Shown: positions 1 through 11,510, counted from the first letter of the stretch. The stretch: 64,000 nt of DNA from Microbacterium aurantiacum (GCF_021654035.1 NZ_JAJPDW010000003.1:124001-188000), one strand, 5' to 3'. Notes: generated by a model not told the origin, from the letters alone. Program-made: numbers and translations.

Positions 1-369
1 GGCCGGTCCGTGCTGTGGGTCGCGGGGGTCGGACGCGGTGCCGACGAGGGCGCCATCGTCCTGGACGAGCCCCTGCTCCTGTCGGTCCTCGGCGGGTCGG
101 GCGTCGACGTCGCCTGGCTCGACGACCAGACCGTCGGCGTCCTCGTGCGACAGGACGACACGACCGTCGTCCTCGAGCAGGCCGTGGGGGGTCCGGGTAC
201 GACGGTGGTGGCGCCACGGGACGCAGCCTCCCTCGCCGGCGGAACGTCGCTGTCGAATGTGCGCCTGCGCGGCGAGGACGGCGCGCTGTACGTTCGGCGC
301 GGGTCCACGTGGCAGCAGGCGGCCGCCGGCATCCGTGTCCTCGCGACGCAGCAGGGCGCACCGCAGTAA
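1..369 (+). CDS. lpqB: LpqB-type lipoprotein, C-terminal fragment (5' end outside window)
   Basis: The visible 122 residues are the end of a beta-rich protein. Short strands alternate with Asp/Gly turns (for example VAWLDDQTVGVLVRQDD and SNVRLRGEDGALYVRRG), as in the C-terminal beta-propeller-like part of LpqB. LpqB is a cell-wall lipoprotein that works with the MtrAB two-component system. The call rests mainly on place: in actinobacteria lpqB sits directly upstream of a comF-like gene and hpf, exactly as here. The frame is open from base 1 and ends in TAA. The signal peptide, lipobox and GerMN domain would lie upstream, so identity cannot be proved from this window. Confidence 0.65.
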   Translation, partial: GRSVLWVAGVGRGADEGAIVLDEPLLLSVLGGSGVDVAWLDDQTVGVLVRQDDTTVVLEQAVGGPGTTVVAPRDAASLAGGTSLSNVRLRGEDGALYVRRGSTWQQAAAGIRVLATQQGAPQ

Positions 370-483
370 CCCTTCACCGGCGCCCTCCTCCCCAGGCGCG
401 GCCCCGGCGCCCCGAGGCCGCGTTCTTCCACGGATGCCGCACCCGCGCGGCGTGAGGAGCACACCGGGCGCGAGGCTCGGCGG

Positions 484-1185
484 ATGGATGCCTCGCGATG
501 GTCCGCGACGGTGCGCGGCGCGCTCGCCGACGCGCTCACCCTGCTGCTCCCGGTCGAGTGCGCCGGGTGCGGCGCCGAGGACATCGCCCTCTGCGCGACG
601 TGCGAGGCCGCCCTCGCGCCCGCCGTGGTGCACGGGCGCGTGCCCGGTACCGACCTCGCGCTGGCGAGCGCCCTGCGGTTCGAGGGGATCCCCGCGCGCG
701 TGATGCGCGCGTTGAAGGAGGAGGGGAGGACGTCGATCGCGCGCGCGCTGGGACCCGCTCTCCGTGCCGCCGTCGATTCCGTCGCGCACGACGCGACGGT
801 CTTCGCGCCCATGCCGACCTCGCGAGCGGCGTTCCGGCGCCGCGGCTACCGGGTTCCGGAGCTTCTCGCCCTCCGCGCCGGCCTCCCGATCCGGCGCTGT
901 CTGCGGCTTGCGCGGGCAACCGCGGACCAGCGCGGGCTCGATGTCGAGGGGCGGCGCCGGAACGTGCGGGGAAGTCTCGTGGCGGCGGGTGTGCGAGGGC
1001 TGCCCGTGATCGTCCTCGACGACGTGGTGACGACCGGCGCGTCGCTCGAAGACGCGGTGCGGGCCCTGCGCGCGGAGGGGGCGCATGTCGTCGCCGCGGT
1101 CGCCCTCGCGGCCACGCCGCGGCGTTACGGCGCCTCCGCTCGAGACGGGACGGGTGGGCTCGGTGCATCGGAAACTGCCAGGTGA
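484..1185 (+). CDS. ComF-family amidophosphoribosyltransferase-like protein
   Basis: This is a 233-residue member of the ComF/GntX family. Near the N-terminus (about residues 20-37) two Cys pairs, CAGC and CATC, form the usual small zinc knuckle. The C-terminal half carries the phosphoribosyltransferase loop VIVLDDVVTTGAS, with the two Asp residues and TTGAS that bind PRPP. ComF proteins help handle transforming DNA in competent bacteria. In actinobacteria the role is unproven and the gene is simply a fixed neighbour of hpf. The ATG at 484 follows a weak GAGG; an ATG four bases later is in another frame. It ends 88 bases before hpf, on the same strand. Confidence 0.85.
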   Translation: MDASRWSATVRGALADALTLLLPVECAGCGAEDIALCATCEAALAPAVVHGRVPGTDLALASALRFEGIPARVMRALKEEGRTSIARALGPALRAAVDSVAHDATVFAPMPTSRAAFRRRGYRVPELLALRAGLPIRRCLRLARATADQRGLDVEGRRRNVRGSLVAAGVRGLPVIVLDDVVTTGASLEDAVRALRAEGAHVVAAVALAATPRRYGASARDGTGGLGASETAR

Positions 1186-1273
1186 CTTCGGCCTCCCGCG
1201 GCACTAGCGTGGAGTGCACAAGGCGACTGAAGGTCCGCCCTTGACCGGGTGGACCGGAACAAGGAGGTCAGGG

Positions 1274-1930
1274 ATGGAAACCAGCATCGTCGGCGTGGGT
1301 GTGAGCATCACCGAGCGATTCCGCTCGGTCGTCGAAGACAAGGTCACCCGGATCGAGCACCTCGCTCCCCGCGCGCAGCGCGTGGACGTGAAGGTCACTC
1401 ACCGCGCGTACCACAATGGCCGGGTCGAGGACGACACCGTCGAACTCACCGTGACCGGCAAGGGACCCATCGTGCGGGCGGAGGCCACGGACGGGGACAA
1501 GTTCACCGCCCTCGATCTCGCCGTGGACAAGCTGTGCGAGCAGCTGCGTCGCGCGAAGGACAAGCGCATCGACGCGCGGAACCACCCGCGCGGGGCGAAG
1601 TTCGAGAAGGAGAGCGGCGAGCTGCACGGCATCGACGTGCAGCCGGCATCCGTGGAGATGCTCCGCGCCGTGGCCACCGGGGAAGTCCCGGTCGTCGCGG
1701 CGGAGGAGGAGGCGGATTACACCCCGGTCGTCATCCGCACGAAGAGCTTCGACGCGGAGTGGATGACCGTGGAGGATGCCGTCGACCGCATGGAGCTGGT
1801 CGGGCACGACTTCTTCCTGTTCATCGATGCCCGGAGCGACCAGCCGAGTGTGGTGTACCGCCGCAAGGGATGGGACTACGGTGTCATCGCGCTGACGACG
1901 CAGACGGCCCCGGAGGTCGTGGCGTCCTGA
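1274..1930 (+). CDS. hpf: Long-form ribosome hibernation promoting factor
   Basis: The protein has 218 residues. The N-terminal S30AE/RaiA domain (about 1-105, beginning METSIVGVGVSITERF) binds the 30S decoding centre. The C-terminal domain (about 150-215, VIRTKSFDAEWMTVEDAVDRM and HDFFLFIDA) dimerises 30S subunits into 100S particles, so this is the long HPF that makes hibernating disomes alone. A strong AAGGAGG at 1261-1267 fixes the ATG at 1274; earlier in-frame starts lack such a site. The leader with a good Shine-Dalgarno contrasts with the mostly leaderless genes around it and fits stationary-phase or stress control. A strong hairpin follows the stop. Confidence 0.95.
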   Translation: METSIVGVGVSITERFRSVVEDKVTRIEHLAPRAQRVDVKVTHRAYHNGRVEDDTVELTVTGKGPIVRAEATDGDKFTALDLAVDKLCEQLRRAKDKRIDARNHPRGAKFEKESGELHGIDVQPASVEMLRAVATGEVPVVAAEEEADYTPVVIRTKSFDAEWMTVEDAVDRMELVGHDFFLFIDARSDQPSVVYRRKGWDYGVIALTTQTAPEVVAS

Positions 1931-1935
1931 CAACC

Positions 1936-1970
1936 CGCGTGTGCCCCGGCCGTGTGCCGGGGCACACGCG
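1936..1970. terminator. Bidirectional hairpin terminator between hpf and the convergent coiled-coil gene
   Basis: A perfect 14-bp inverted repeat (CGCGTGTGCCCCGG and its complement) flanks a 7-base loop. It lies between convergent genes, 6 bases after the hpf stop, and has no U-tract on either side. Confidence 0.75.
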
Positions 1971-2011
1971 CGTCGGGGCGTGGACGCCCGGACGGTACGC
2001 CGACGCCGGGG

Positions 2012-3364
2012 TCAGTCGAACATGCCGTCCAGGAGGCTGCCGATCACGAGGCCGCCGAGGAGGCCGCCCATCACGCCCGAACCGCCGTCGCGGCGTCCGC
2101 CACCGCCCCAGCCGGGTCCGCCGCCCCACGAGTCGGGGTTCTGCGGACGGGACTGGTCGATGTCGCGCTGGGCGAGCTGCAGCGCTTCGCCGGCGAGGAA
2201 CGCCGCGCGCCGGGCGTGCGCCATCGCGGGCTCGCGGTCGTCCTCCGCGATCGTCACCGCGGTCGACGCGCTCGTGCCGAGGGCGCGATCGAGGTCCTGC
2301 CGGACGCGCTCGGCCTCGGCCAGGCGGGTCCGGGCGTCTGCGCCGATCCATCCGCGGTGGCCCGCGATGACGTCGCGTGCGACGGCGAGCTGACGGTCGG
2401 CGTCGTCGATGGCATGCCGGACGTGCTCGAGAGGCGGGATCGGGCGCGCGGCGCGCTCGCGGGCGGCGGCGATGGCGGCATCCAACCCGGAATTGGCCTC
2501 GCGGAGGCGGGACAGCTGCTCGAAGGGGTCCGTGTTCACGCCCGCCGCGGGCAGGGCGGCGAGGGCGGCCTGCAGATTCCCGATCGCGGTGCTCACCGCG
2601 GGGGAGTGCGGTTCACGCAAGGCCACGGCGATGTCCTCGCGCGAGTCCTCGATGATCGCGGCGAGGAGGGATTCGGCCCGGAGCGCTTCGACCTCGAACG
2701 TCTCGACCGCATCGATCAGGGTCTCGGCGCGACGCACCGATTCCGTCGCCGCTTCGAGGGCCATGTTGGCCTGCTCGCGGTTGCCGGCGTCGCGTCGACG
2801 CTCGGCGACCGACGCGCTGTGCTCGGCGAAGCCGAGGAGCTGATCCGCTTCGGCGGGGTTCGAGCGCACCTGGGCGAGGGCGTGGTCGGAGTAGCGGGCG
2901 GCCAGGCGCTCCACGGTGTCGCGCGCGTGGGGGAGACGGGTGCGCAGGGTGGCGGCATCCGCGCGTACGCGCGCGATGATCTCCGGGGCCCGTCGAGCCC
3001 GCGCGATCGCCTCGGACAGTGCGCCGGTCCGGTCGTCCAGCAGCGCACCGGCCCACTCGCACAGCTGGACGATGCGGGCGTTCCGGGTGCGGAGCTCCTC
3101 TGGCGTGTCCGGGATCTCGTCGTGGTTCAGCTGGTGGAGGTGGAAGGCCTCCTGCAGGTGCGTGCGCACGGCGTCGAGGGCGTCGCGGAGGTCCTTCGTG
3201 GCGTCGTTCCCGAGCTCCGCGACGGCGAAGACCAGCTCGTCCGACGTGGTGCGGATGCGCTCGTCCGCCTCGACCAGCGCCGTCTGCGCGTTGCGTGCGA
3301 GGTCGGCGTCCGCCGCGGCGAGCTCCTCGCGCTCTTTCTTACGACTGCCCCAGAATCCGGCCAT
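2012..3364 (-). CDS. Cytosolic coiled-coil protein, paralogue of the stalk of the TPM protein
   Basis: The 450-residue protein is almost all alpha-helix and coiled coil, with no signal peptide or membrane segment. It starts MAGFWGSRKKEREEL. The tail is Gly-rich (GGGPGWGGGGRRDGG) and ends in a short hydrophobic element, GLLGGLVIGSLLDGMFD. Its body aligns by eye with the cytosolic part of the TPM protein at 49702-51711: both have a helix with DDAIKTSTQELGFA/DERIRTTSDELVFA, a GxxGAxARTRLAEA segment, and a Gly-rich tail with GG(L/I)VI(G/N)SLL. It is therefore a soluble partner or duplicate of that envelope protein. A TAGGAT box 7 bases upstream supports this ATG over an in-frame one ten codons earlier. 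Confidence 0.8.
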   Translation of the reverse strand: MAGFWGSRKKEREELAAADADLARNAQTALVEADERIRTTSDELVFAVAELGNDATKDLRDALDAVRTHLQEAFHLHQLNHDEIPDTPEELRTRNARIVQLCEWAGALLDDRTGALSEAIARARRAPEIIARVRADAATLRTRLPHARDTVERLAARYSDHALAQVRSNPAEADQLLGFAEHSASVAERRRDAGNREQANMALEAATESVRRAETLIDAVETFEVEALRAESLLAAIIEDSREDIAVALREPHSPAVSTAIGNLQAALAALPAAGVNTDPFEQLSRLREANSGLDAAIAAARERAARPIPPLEHVRHAIDDADRQLAVARDVIAGHRGWIGADARTRLAEAERVRQDLDRALGTSASTAVTIAEDDREPAMAHARRAAFLAGEALQLAQRDIDQSRPQNPDSWGGGPGWGGGGRRDGGSGVMGGLLGGLVIGSLLDGMFD

Positions 3365-3371
3365 GCTCTCG

Positions 3372-3377
3372 ATCCTA
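3372..3377 (-). promoter_or_regulatory. -10 box (TAGGAT) of the coiled-coil gene, leaderless
   Basis: TAGGAT lies 7 bases before the ATG at 3364, so transcription should begin at or next to the start codon. No clear -35 element is visible. Confidence 0.5.
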
Positions 3378-3459
3378 TGCAGGCACCCGCCCACTCGGCG
3401 GGACCGCCCTCGCGCTCTCGGCGAACGTGAAGGGGCCCTGCCGAGGCGGGGTGGCGTCG

Positions 3460-5274
3460 TCAGTCGCGGGAGCTGCCGTGGCGGCGCTTCCGGCCGCGCG
3501 CATCGTCGTCGCGGTCGCCGTCGCGTCGGCGGGGGCCCCCGGTGTCGGGGCGCAGCTCGATCAGTCGACCCGAGATGCGGGTGTCGCTGAGGCGCTCCAG
3601 GGTGCCGGCGGGCAGGGGCGACGGCAGCTCGACGAGCGAGAAGTCGGGGCGGATCTGGATCGCACCGAAGTCGTCGCGACGCAGCCCTCCCTCGTTCGCG
3701 AGCGCGCCGACGATCTGGCGGGGCTCGACACGGTGGCGCTTGCCGACCGCGATGCGGTACATGGCGAACCCGCCGCGGGGCGCCTTGCGCGGGCCGCGCT
3801 CGCCGCCGCGGTCCCGGTCCGTGCCGCGGTCGCGTGCAGTCCCCGGGCGCTCGCCGTCGCGCGCCGCGCGGGCAGGACGCACGGAGGGCTCGGGATCGGG
3901 CTCGAGCAGCAGCGGGGTCTCTCCCTGCGCGACGATCGCGAGCGCGGCCGCGACATCGACCTCGGGCACATCGTGGTTGCGCACGTAGTGGGCGATGATG
4001 TCACGGAAGCGGTCCACGCGCTCCGTCTCGGCGAGCGCGGCCGTGATGCGGTCGTCGAACCGAGTGAGGCGGGTCTCGTTGACCTCGTCCACGCTCGGCA
4101 GCGACATCTCGGTCACCTCCTGCCGCGTGGCCTTCTCGATGGCCTTGACGAGCCAACGCTCGCGCGGCGTGACGAAGCTGATGGCGTCGCCGGTGCGGCC
4201 CGCGCGACCGGTGCGTCCGATGCGGTGCACGTACGACTCGGTGTCGGTGGGGATGTCGAAGTTGACGACGTGGGAGATCCGCTCGACGTCGAGCCCGCGG
4301 GCGGCGACATCGGTGGCCACGAGCACGTCGAGGGCGCCGGTCTTCAGCTGGTTCACCGTCTTCTCGCGCATCGGCTGCGCGACGTCGCCGTTGATGGCGG
4401 CGGCGGAGTATCCGCGGGCGCGGAGCTTCTCGGCGATCTCCTCGGTCACACTGCGCGTGCGGCCGAAGACGATCATGCCGTCGAAGTTCTCGACCTCGAG
4501 GATGCGGGTCAGGGCATCCATCTTCTGCTGCCACGAGACCATGAGGTAGCGCTGGCTGATCGTCGCCGAGGTGGTCGTCTTGGTCTTGACCGTGATCTCG
4601 GCGGGATCGTTCAGGTACTGCTGCGACATCCGTCGGATGGATGCCGGCATCGTCGCCGAGAAAAGGGCGACCTGCTTGGTCTTGGGCGTGTCGGCGAGGA
4701 TCGTCTCGACGTCCTCGGCGAAGCCCATCTTCAGCATCTCGTCGGCCTCGTCGAGCACGAGGTAGCGCAGCTCGGAGAGATCGAGCGTGCCCTTCTCGAG
4801 GTGGTCGATGATGCGTCCGGGGGTGCCGACGACGATGTGCACGCCGCGGCGGAGGGCCGACAGCTGCACCCCGTAGCCCTGCCCGCCGTAGACGGGGAGG
4901 ACGTGCACGCCGTCGAGGTGGGAGGCGTACTTCTCGAACGCCTCGCAGACCTGGAGGGCGAGTTCGCGGGTCGGCGCGAGCACGAGGGCCTGCGGCGTCT
5001 TCTGGGTCAGATCGAGACGATCGATGACCGGCAGGGCGAACGCGGCGGTCTTGCCGGTGCCGGTCTGAGCGAGGCCCACCACATCGCGGCCGGCGAGCAG
5101 CGGCGGGATCGTGGCGGCCTGGATGGCGGAGGGGGTTTCGTATCCGACGCCGCGGAGCGCTTGCTGCACCGCGTCTCCGAGACCGAGGTCGGCGAAGGTC
5201 GGCGAGGCGGGCTCCTGCGGAGCCTCGGCCTCGATCTGGGGGTCGGAATCGGGCGAAGGCTGTGTTTCGGTCAC
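3460..5274 (-). CDS. DEAD-box ATP-dependent RNA helicase with DbpA-type RNA-binding domain
   Basis: This 604-residue helicase has all core motifs in order: Q-motif region FADLGLGDAVQQALRGVGY, Walker A AQTGTGKT, PTRELALQV, TPGRIIDHL, DEAD within LVLDEADEMLKMGF, SAT in FSATMP, and HRIGRTGRAGRTG near the end of the second RecA lobe. After an acidic then Arg-rich linker (about 430-500) comes a DbpA/CsdA RNA-binding domain (FAMYRIAVGKRHRVEPRQIVG). The tail is basic and Arg/Asp-rich. Such DeaD/CsdA-like enzymes unwind rRNA during ribosome assembly and mRNA in the cold. The GTG at 5274 is preceded by a TACCCT box. It lies between hpf and secA, which are adjacent in M. tuberculosis. Confidence 0.95.
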   Translation of the reverse strand: MTETQPSPDSDPQIEAEAPQEPASPTFADLGLGDAVQQALRGVGYETPSAIQAATIPPLLAGRDVVGLAQTGTGKTAAFALPVIDRLDLTQKTPQALVLAPTRELALQVCEAFEKYASHLDGVHVLPVYGGQGYGVQLSALRRGVHIVVGTPGRIIDHLEKGTLDLSELRYLVLDEADEMLKMGFAEDVETILADTPKTKQVALFSATMPASIRRMSQQYLNDPAEITVKTKTTTSATISQRYLMVSWQQKMDALTRILEVENFDGMIVFGRTRSVTEEIAEKLRARGYSAAAINGDVAQPMREKTVNQLKTGALDVLVATDVAARGLDVERISHVVNFDIPTDTESYVHRIGRTGRAGRTGDAISFVTPRERWLVKAIEKATRQEVTEMSLPSVDEVNETRLTRFDDRITAALAETERVDRFRDIIAHYVRNHDVPEVDVAAALAIVAQGETPLLLEPDPEPSVRPARAARDGERPGTARDRGTDRDRGGERGPRKAPRGGFAMYRIAVGKRHRVEPRQIVGALANEGGLRRDDFGAIQIRPDFSLVELPSPLPAGTLERLSDTRISGRLIELRPDTGGPRRRDGDRDDDARGRKRRHGSSRD

Positions 5275-5279
5275 GCTTC

Positions 5280-5285
5280 AGGGTA
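5280..5285 (-). promoter_or_regulatory. -10 box (TACCCT) of the DEAD-box helicase gene
   Basis: TACCCT ends 5 bases before the GTG start, consistent with a leaderless or almost leaderless mRNA. Confidence 0.4.
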
Positions 5286-5334
5286 GTGTGCGCGGCCTGT
5301 GAGGCGACAGCATGCCGTCCGAGGACCGGTGTGC

Positions 5335-5931
5335 TCAGGCGACCGAGGCGGTCACCGGACGCCCGCGCTTTGGCGTCTGCGTCGACAGGGACAGGCCCAT
5401 CGCGGGGGTGGGATGCTGCGCCAGGAGGCCGGCGAGGTGGTCCAGCCAGCGCACTTCGGCCTCGGCTTGGAAGACCACCGCCTCTCGGACGAGCGAGCGG
5501 GCGAAGTCCTCCGCGTCGTCGGTCGCGGCATCGAGGAGGTGCGATGCGCGCAGCTCCTCCAGGATCCGGGCGGAGACCTCCCGCTGACGGCGGACGAGGT
5601 CCGCGGCATCCACTCCGGGGAGTGTGGCGGCGACGGCGAGTTTGATCGCGAGCGCGTCGCGCGTGCCGGCGGTGCGGACGACGGGTTCGTCGAGCCAGGC
5701 CCGCACTTCGATACGGCCCGGATCAGTGATGTGCCAGTAGACGTGCCCGAGCTCGTCGGCCTCGCCGCGGCGGACCAGACCGTCGCGCTCGAGCCGGTCG
5801 AGGGTGTTGTAGATCTGCCCGACGTTCAGAGGCCAGGTCGATCCGGTGCGGCGGTCGAACTCCGCGCGCAGCTGATAGCCGTAGCAGGCGCCCTGATCGA
5901 GGATCGCCAAGAGGCTCTGACGCACCGACAT
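5335..5931 (-). CDS. PadR-family transcriptional regulator
   Basis: The 198-residue protein has the PadR winged helix at the N-terminus ([29 protein letters not shown], then a recognition region with [15 protein letters not shown] and a wing with WHITDPGR). A C-terminal helical dimerisation domain (Vir_act_alpha_C type) follows from about residue 90. PadR proteins repress efflux or detoxification genes and usually themselves. The start at 5931 is chosen because the PadR domain begins there and GAGGAG precedes it; the frame extends upstream but through promoter DNA. No efflux gene is adjacent, so the visible target is its own promoter (palindrome at 5967-5979). Confidence 0.9.
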   Translation of the reverse strand: MSVRQSLLAILDQGACYGYQLRAEFDRRTGSTWPLNVGQIYNTLDRLERDGLVRRGEADELGHVYWHITDPGRIEVRAWLDEPVVRTAGTRDALAIKLAVAATLPGVDAADLVRRQREVSARILEELRASHLLDAATDDAEDFARSLVREAVVFQAEAEVRWLDHLAGLLAQHPTPAMGLSLSTQTPKRGRPVTASVA

Positions 5932-5966
5932 CGACGACTCCTCGACTCCGCCGTCGCGGCGGTCTG

Positions 5967-5979
5967 CATACCGGGTATG
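5967..5979. promoter_or_regulatory. Putative PadR operator palindrome
   Basis: CATACC-G-GGTATG is a perfect 6-bp inverted repeat around one base. It starts about ten bases downstream of a TATACT -10 box on the minus strand, covering the expected start of transcription of the padR gene. This is the standard position for an autorepressor site. Confidence 0.6.
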
Positions 5980-5988
5980 TGTTTTCCG

Positions 5989-5994
5989 AGTATA
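5989..5994 (-). promoter_or_regulatory. -10 box (TATACT) of the padR gene
   Basis: TATACT on the minus strand lies 57 bases before the padR ATG, with the palindrome between them. It is one of the best matches to the sigma-70 consensus in this window. Confidence 0.55.
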
Positions 5995-6122
5995 GGGATG
6001 CGTCCCCGCTCGCCCCGTCCAGCACACCTCAAGGTCACAGGTGGATAACATGGGCGAGTGTGCCCGGGCGTCGCCCGGGGGCCCGACGCCTCGCGTCGCA
6101 CCCGACAGATGGAGATCTTTTC

Positions 6123-8927
<2,805 letters not shown>

Positions 8928-8994
8928 TCGCGGTTCTCCGCTGACCGCGAGCGAGCGGGCCACCGTCGGTCGATTGGCCCGGTGGCCCGCTCGA

Positions 8995-9000
8995 TATCCT
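8995..9000 (+). promoter_or_regulatory. -10 box (TATCCT) of the aminotransferase gene, leaderless
   Basis: TATCCT lies 6 bases before the ATG at 9007; a TTGGCC at 8974-8979 could be a -35 element with a short 15-base spacer. Confidence 0.5.
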
Positions 9001-9006
9001 GGGGCG

Positions 9007-10233
9007 ATGAGCCCCCTGCGTCCGCTCGATCAGTCGAGCAAGCTGAAGAACGTCCTCTACGAGATCAGAGGGCAGGCGCTCATCGCCGCCGACCAGCTCG
9101 AGGCCGACGGGCACACCATCCTGAAGCTCAACACCGGCAACCCCGCCGTGTTCGGATTCGAGGCGCCGTTCCAGATCGTGCGCGACATGATCGAGGCCGT
9201 GCCGCAGGCGCACGGCTACAGCGACAGCCGGGGCATCATGCCCGCGCGGCGCGCGGTCGTCTCGCGGTACGAGCAGGAGCCGGGCTTTCCTCACGTGGAC
9301 CCGGATGACGTCTACCTCGGCAACGGTGTCTCCGAACTCATCACCATGACCATGCAGGCGCTGCTCGACGAGGGCGACGAGGTCCTCATCCCGGCTCCGG
9401 ACTATCCGCTCTGGACGGCGATGACGAGCCTCGCCGGCGGCGATCCGATCCACTACCGGTGCGACAACCTGAACGGGTGGCAGCCGGATCTCGACGACAT
9501 CCGCTCGAAGGTCACGCCGCGCACCAAGGCGATCGTGGTGATCAACCCGAACAACCCCACCGGCGCCGTGTACACGCGCGAGGTGCTCGAGGGCATCGCC
9601 GAGATCGCCCGCGAGCACTCGCTGCTCCTGCTCTCCGACGAGATCTACGACCGCATCGTCTTCGACGACGCGCGCCACATCCCGATGGCCACGATCGCAC
9701 CGGACCTGCTCTGCCTGACGTTCAACGGCCTGTCCAAGACCTACCGGGTGGCCGGGTATCGCTCCGGCTGGCTCGTCATCACCGGTCCGAAGGCGCACGC
9801 CGCGGGCTTCCTCGAGGGGATCCAGCTCCTCGCCTCGACGCGTCTGTGTCCCAATGTCCCCGCGCAGTTCGCGGTGCAGGCGGCGCTGTCCGGCATCCAG
9901 TCCATCGATGCCCTCATCGCCCCCGCGGGCCGTCTCCACGAGCAGCGGGATGCCGCGTGGAATGCCCTCGAGTCGATTCCGGGCGTCGCCTGCGCCAAGC
10001 CGCAGGGCGCCCTGTACGCCTTCCCCCGGTTCGACCCGGAGGTCTACGAGATCCCGGACGACGCGAAGTTCGTCTACGACTTCCTCATCGCCGAGCATGT
10101 GCTGCTCGTGCAGGGGACCGGTTTCAACTGGCCGACCCCCGATCACGTCCGCATCGTCACCCTTCCGGAGGCTCGCGTGCTCACCGAGGCCATCGAGAGG
10201 CTCGGGAACTTCCTGGCGTCGTACCGGCCGTGA
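9007..10233 (+). CDS. Class I PLP-dependent aminotransferase, alanine transaminase (AlaA) type
   Basis: The 408-residue enzyme belongs to fold-type I aminotransferases. The PLP lysine lies in FNGLSKTYRVAGYRSGW. The cofactor Asp and Tyr lie in LLLSDEIYDRIVF, and the Asn in VINPNNPTGAVY. The N-terminal LNTGNPAVFGFEAP and overall length match the AlaA group, which makes alanine from pyruvate and glutamate; substrate specificity is inferred from family resemblance only. The ATG at 9007 is placed by a -10 box 6 bases upstream. The gene is the only member of its transcript and faces the Rv3235-like gene across a structured spacer. Confidence 0.85.
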   Translation: MSPLRPLDQSSKLKNVLYEIRGQALIAADQLEADGHTILKLNTGNPAVFGFEAPFQIVRDMIEAVPQAHGYSDSRGIMPARRAVVSRYEQEPGFPHVDPDDVYLGNGVSELITMTMQALLDEGDEVLIPAPDYPLWTAMTSLAGGDPIHYRCDNLNGWQPDLDDIRSKVTPRTKAIVVINPNNPTGAVYTREVLEGIAEIAREHSLLLLSDEIYDRIVFDDARHIPMATIAPDLLCLTFNGLSKTYRVAGYRSGWLVITGPKAHAAGFLEGIQLLASTRLCPNVPAQFAVQAALSGIQSIDALIAPAGRLHEQRDAAWNALESIPGVACAKPQGALYAFPRFDPEVYEIPDDAKFVYDFLIAEHVLLVQGTGFNWPTPDHVRIVTLPEARVLTEAIERLGNFLASYRP

Positions 10234-10247
10234 GGCGCCGGGTGCGT

Positions 10248-10267
10248 CGTCTGCCGATAGGCGGACG
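10248..10267. terminator. Hairpin between convergent genes
   Basis: CGTCTGCC-GATA-GGCGGACG forms an 8-bp stem with one G-U pair and a GATA tetraloop. It is nested inside an outer 8-bp repeat (GAGGCGCC at 10232-10239, GGCGCCTC at 10275-10282). The position between convergent genes supports a bidirectional terminator. Confidence 0.55.
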
Positions 10268-10336
10268 CCGATTCGGCGCCTCCGCGGCCGGCCGGGGCTG
10301 ATCCGGGGTCAGGCGACGCGGAGCGGGATCCGGCCC

Positions 10337-10774
10337 TCAGAGCACCGCGAGGGAGGGCGAGCGCCAGCGGCCGTCCATGCCCTCGAGGCGAAGGGCGACC
10401 GCGCGCGTGCGCGCCGGTCCCTGGACGATCACCACGGCTTCGACGACACCGTCCGCCGGGCGGGTGGCCCGGACCGAGAGGATCGTGTGCACCGGCCGCA
10501 TCGCCGGGACGCCACGGGCACTGCGCGCACGCGTCGCCATGGCCGCACGGGTGACGAGCTTGCGGTACGCGTCCTCGGTGAGCCAGCGTGCCAATTGCTC
10601 CACCTCGCGGACACCGGCGAGGACCTCGAACACTCCGACGGTGATGTTCCGGAGGAACGGTTCAGGCTCCGGGAGCGCGTGGGAAGAGGTGCGCTGCGGG
10701 GCGAAGAACTCCGAGAGCTCGGCCGCCCCCGGAGCGAAGGAGTCGCGGGGTCGTTCGGCGGGCGAGGGTGACAT
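10337..10774 (-). CDS. Rv3235-family protein
   Basis: This is a 145-residue protein of the actinobacterial Rv3235 family, typically found near secA. The N-terminal 40 residues are low-complexity and Pro/Ser-rich (MSPSPAERPRDSFAPG). The conserved part runs from about residue 45: NITVGVFEVLAGVREVEQLARWLTEDAYRKL, then a beta-rich end VHTILSVRATRPADGVVEAVVIVQG and RAVALRLEGMDGRWR. The fold looks like an NTF2-type or small alpha+beta binding domain, but function is unknown. The ATG at 10774 was preferred to an upstream one because the added 32 residues look non-coding. Confidence 0.75.
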   Translation of the reverse strand: MSPSPAERPRDSFAPGAAELSEFFAPQRTSSHALPEPEPFLRNITVGVFEVLAGVREVEQLARWLTEDAYRKLVTRAAMATRARSARGVPAMRPVHTILSVRATRPADGVVEAVVIVQGPARTRAVALRLEGMDGRWRSPSLAVL

Positions 10775-10889
10775 GTCGGCCAATCTGGACGGGGAGGTTT
10801 GTGCCGGTAGTAGAACACAGAGGCAACTCCCAGGAACATGCCCCGACGGCTCCTGTGGACAACTTCTCATCGACTCCTCACGATTGGCC

Positions 10890-10895
10890 TAACCT
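10890..10895 (+). promoter_or_regulatory. -10 box (TAACCT), leaderless start at 10902
   Basis: TAACCT lies 6 bases before the GTG at 10902 and supports this start codon. Confidence 0.45.
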
Positions 10896-10901
10896 GCCCA
10901 G

Positions 10902-11510
10902 GTGCGATGGGATCGCTTTTTCGACGACCTGGAAGACCAGGTCGCTTCGGAGTGGGAAGCCGAGCGGGCCGCGCTCGACACGGAGGCGGAACGGCTGCGT
11001 CTGTCGACCCTCGGCTTCGCCGCCCGCCTCCGCGCGCTGGCGCCGGGCTCGCCGGATGCCCGGGGTGTGGAGGTCACGATCGACGCCGCGTCCGACCGGC
11101 TTCGCGGCACGGTCACCTCCGCGGGATCGGACTGGCTGGCACTCGATCTCGCCGAGTCCGCAACGGTCGCCGCGCTCGTCCCCTTCGCAGCCGTGCGGGG
11201 CCTCGCCCTCACCCACGCCGCGATGCTCGCGACCGCCCGCCCCGCCGACCGTCCGCCGGGCCTGAGGGATCGCATGTCATTCGGGTTCGTCCTGCGCGAC
11301 CTCGTCCGTCGCCGCCTCGCGGTGACGGTCCACCTGCGTGACGGTGCGGCGCTCAGCGGCACGATCGATCGGGCGGGAGCGGATCACCTCGACCTCGCCC
11401 TCCACGACCCGGGATCCCCGCGGCGGGCGGCATCCGTCACGGGGTTCCGCATGATCCCGTTCGACGCCGTCGCCTGGGTGCGGCTCGAGGCCGCCGCCGT
11501 CCTCCGCTGA
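10902..11510 (+). CDS. Conserved hypothetical protein, two small beta-barrel-like repeats
   Basis: The 202-residue protein has no signal peptide or membrane segment. An acidic helical start (MRWDRFFDDLEDQVASEWEAERAAL) is followed by two similar units. The first, about residues 57-100, is GVEVTIDAASDRLRGTVTSAGSDWLALDL; the second, about 145-190, is AVTVHLRDGAALSGTIDRAGADHLDLAL. Each has the pattern V-x-hydrophobic-...-L-x-G-T-(V/I)-x-x-A-G-x-D-x-L-x-L of a short SH3/Sm-like barrel, so it may bind RNA or a peptide. That resemblance is inference. It lies upstream of the HTH gene and the SAF/ATPase pair; no function is known to me. Confidence 0.7.
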   Translation: MRWDRFFDDLEDQVASEWEAERAALDTEAERLRLSTLGFAARLRALAPGSPDARGVEVTIDAASDRLRGTVTSAGSDWLALDLAESATVAALVPFAAVRGLALTHAAMLATARPADRPPGLRDRMSFGFVLRDLVRRRLAVTVHLRDGAALSGTIDRAGADHLDLALHDPGSPRRAASVTGFRMIPFDAVAWVRLEAAAVLR

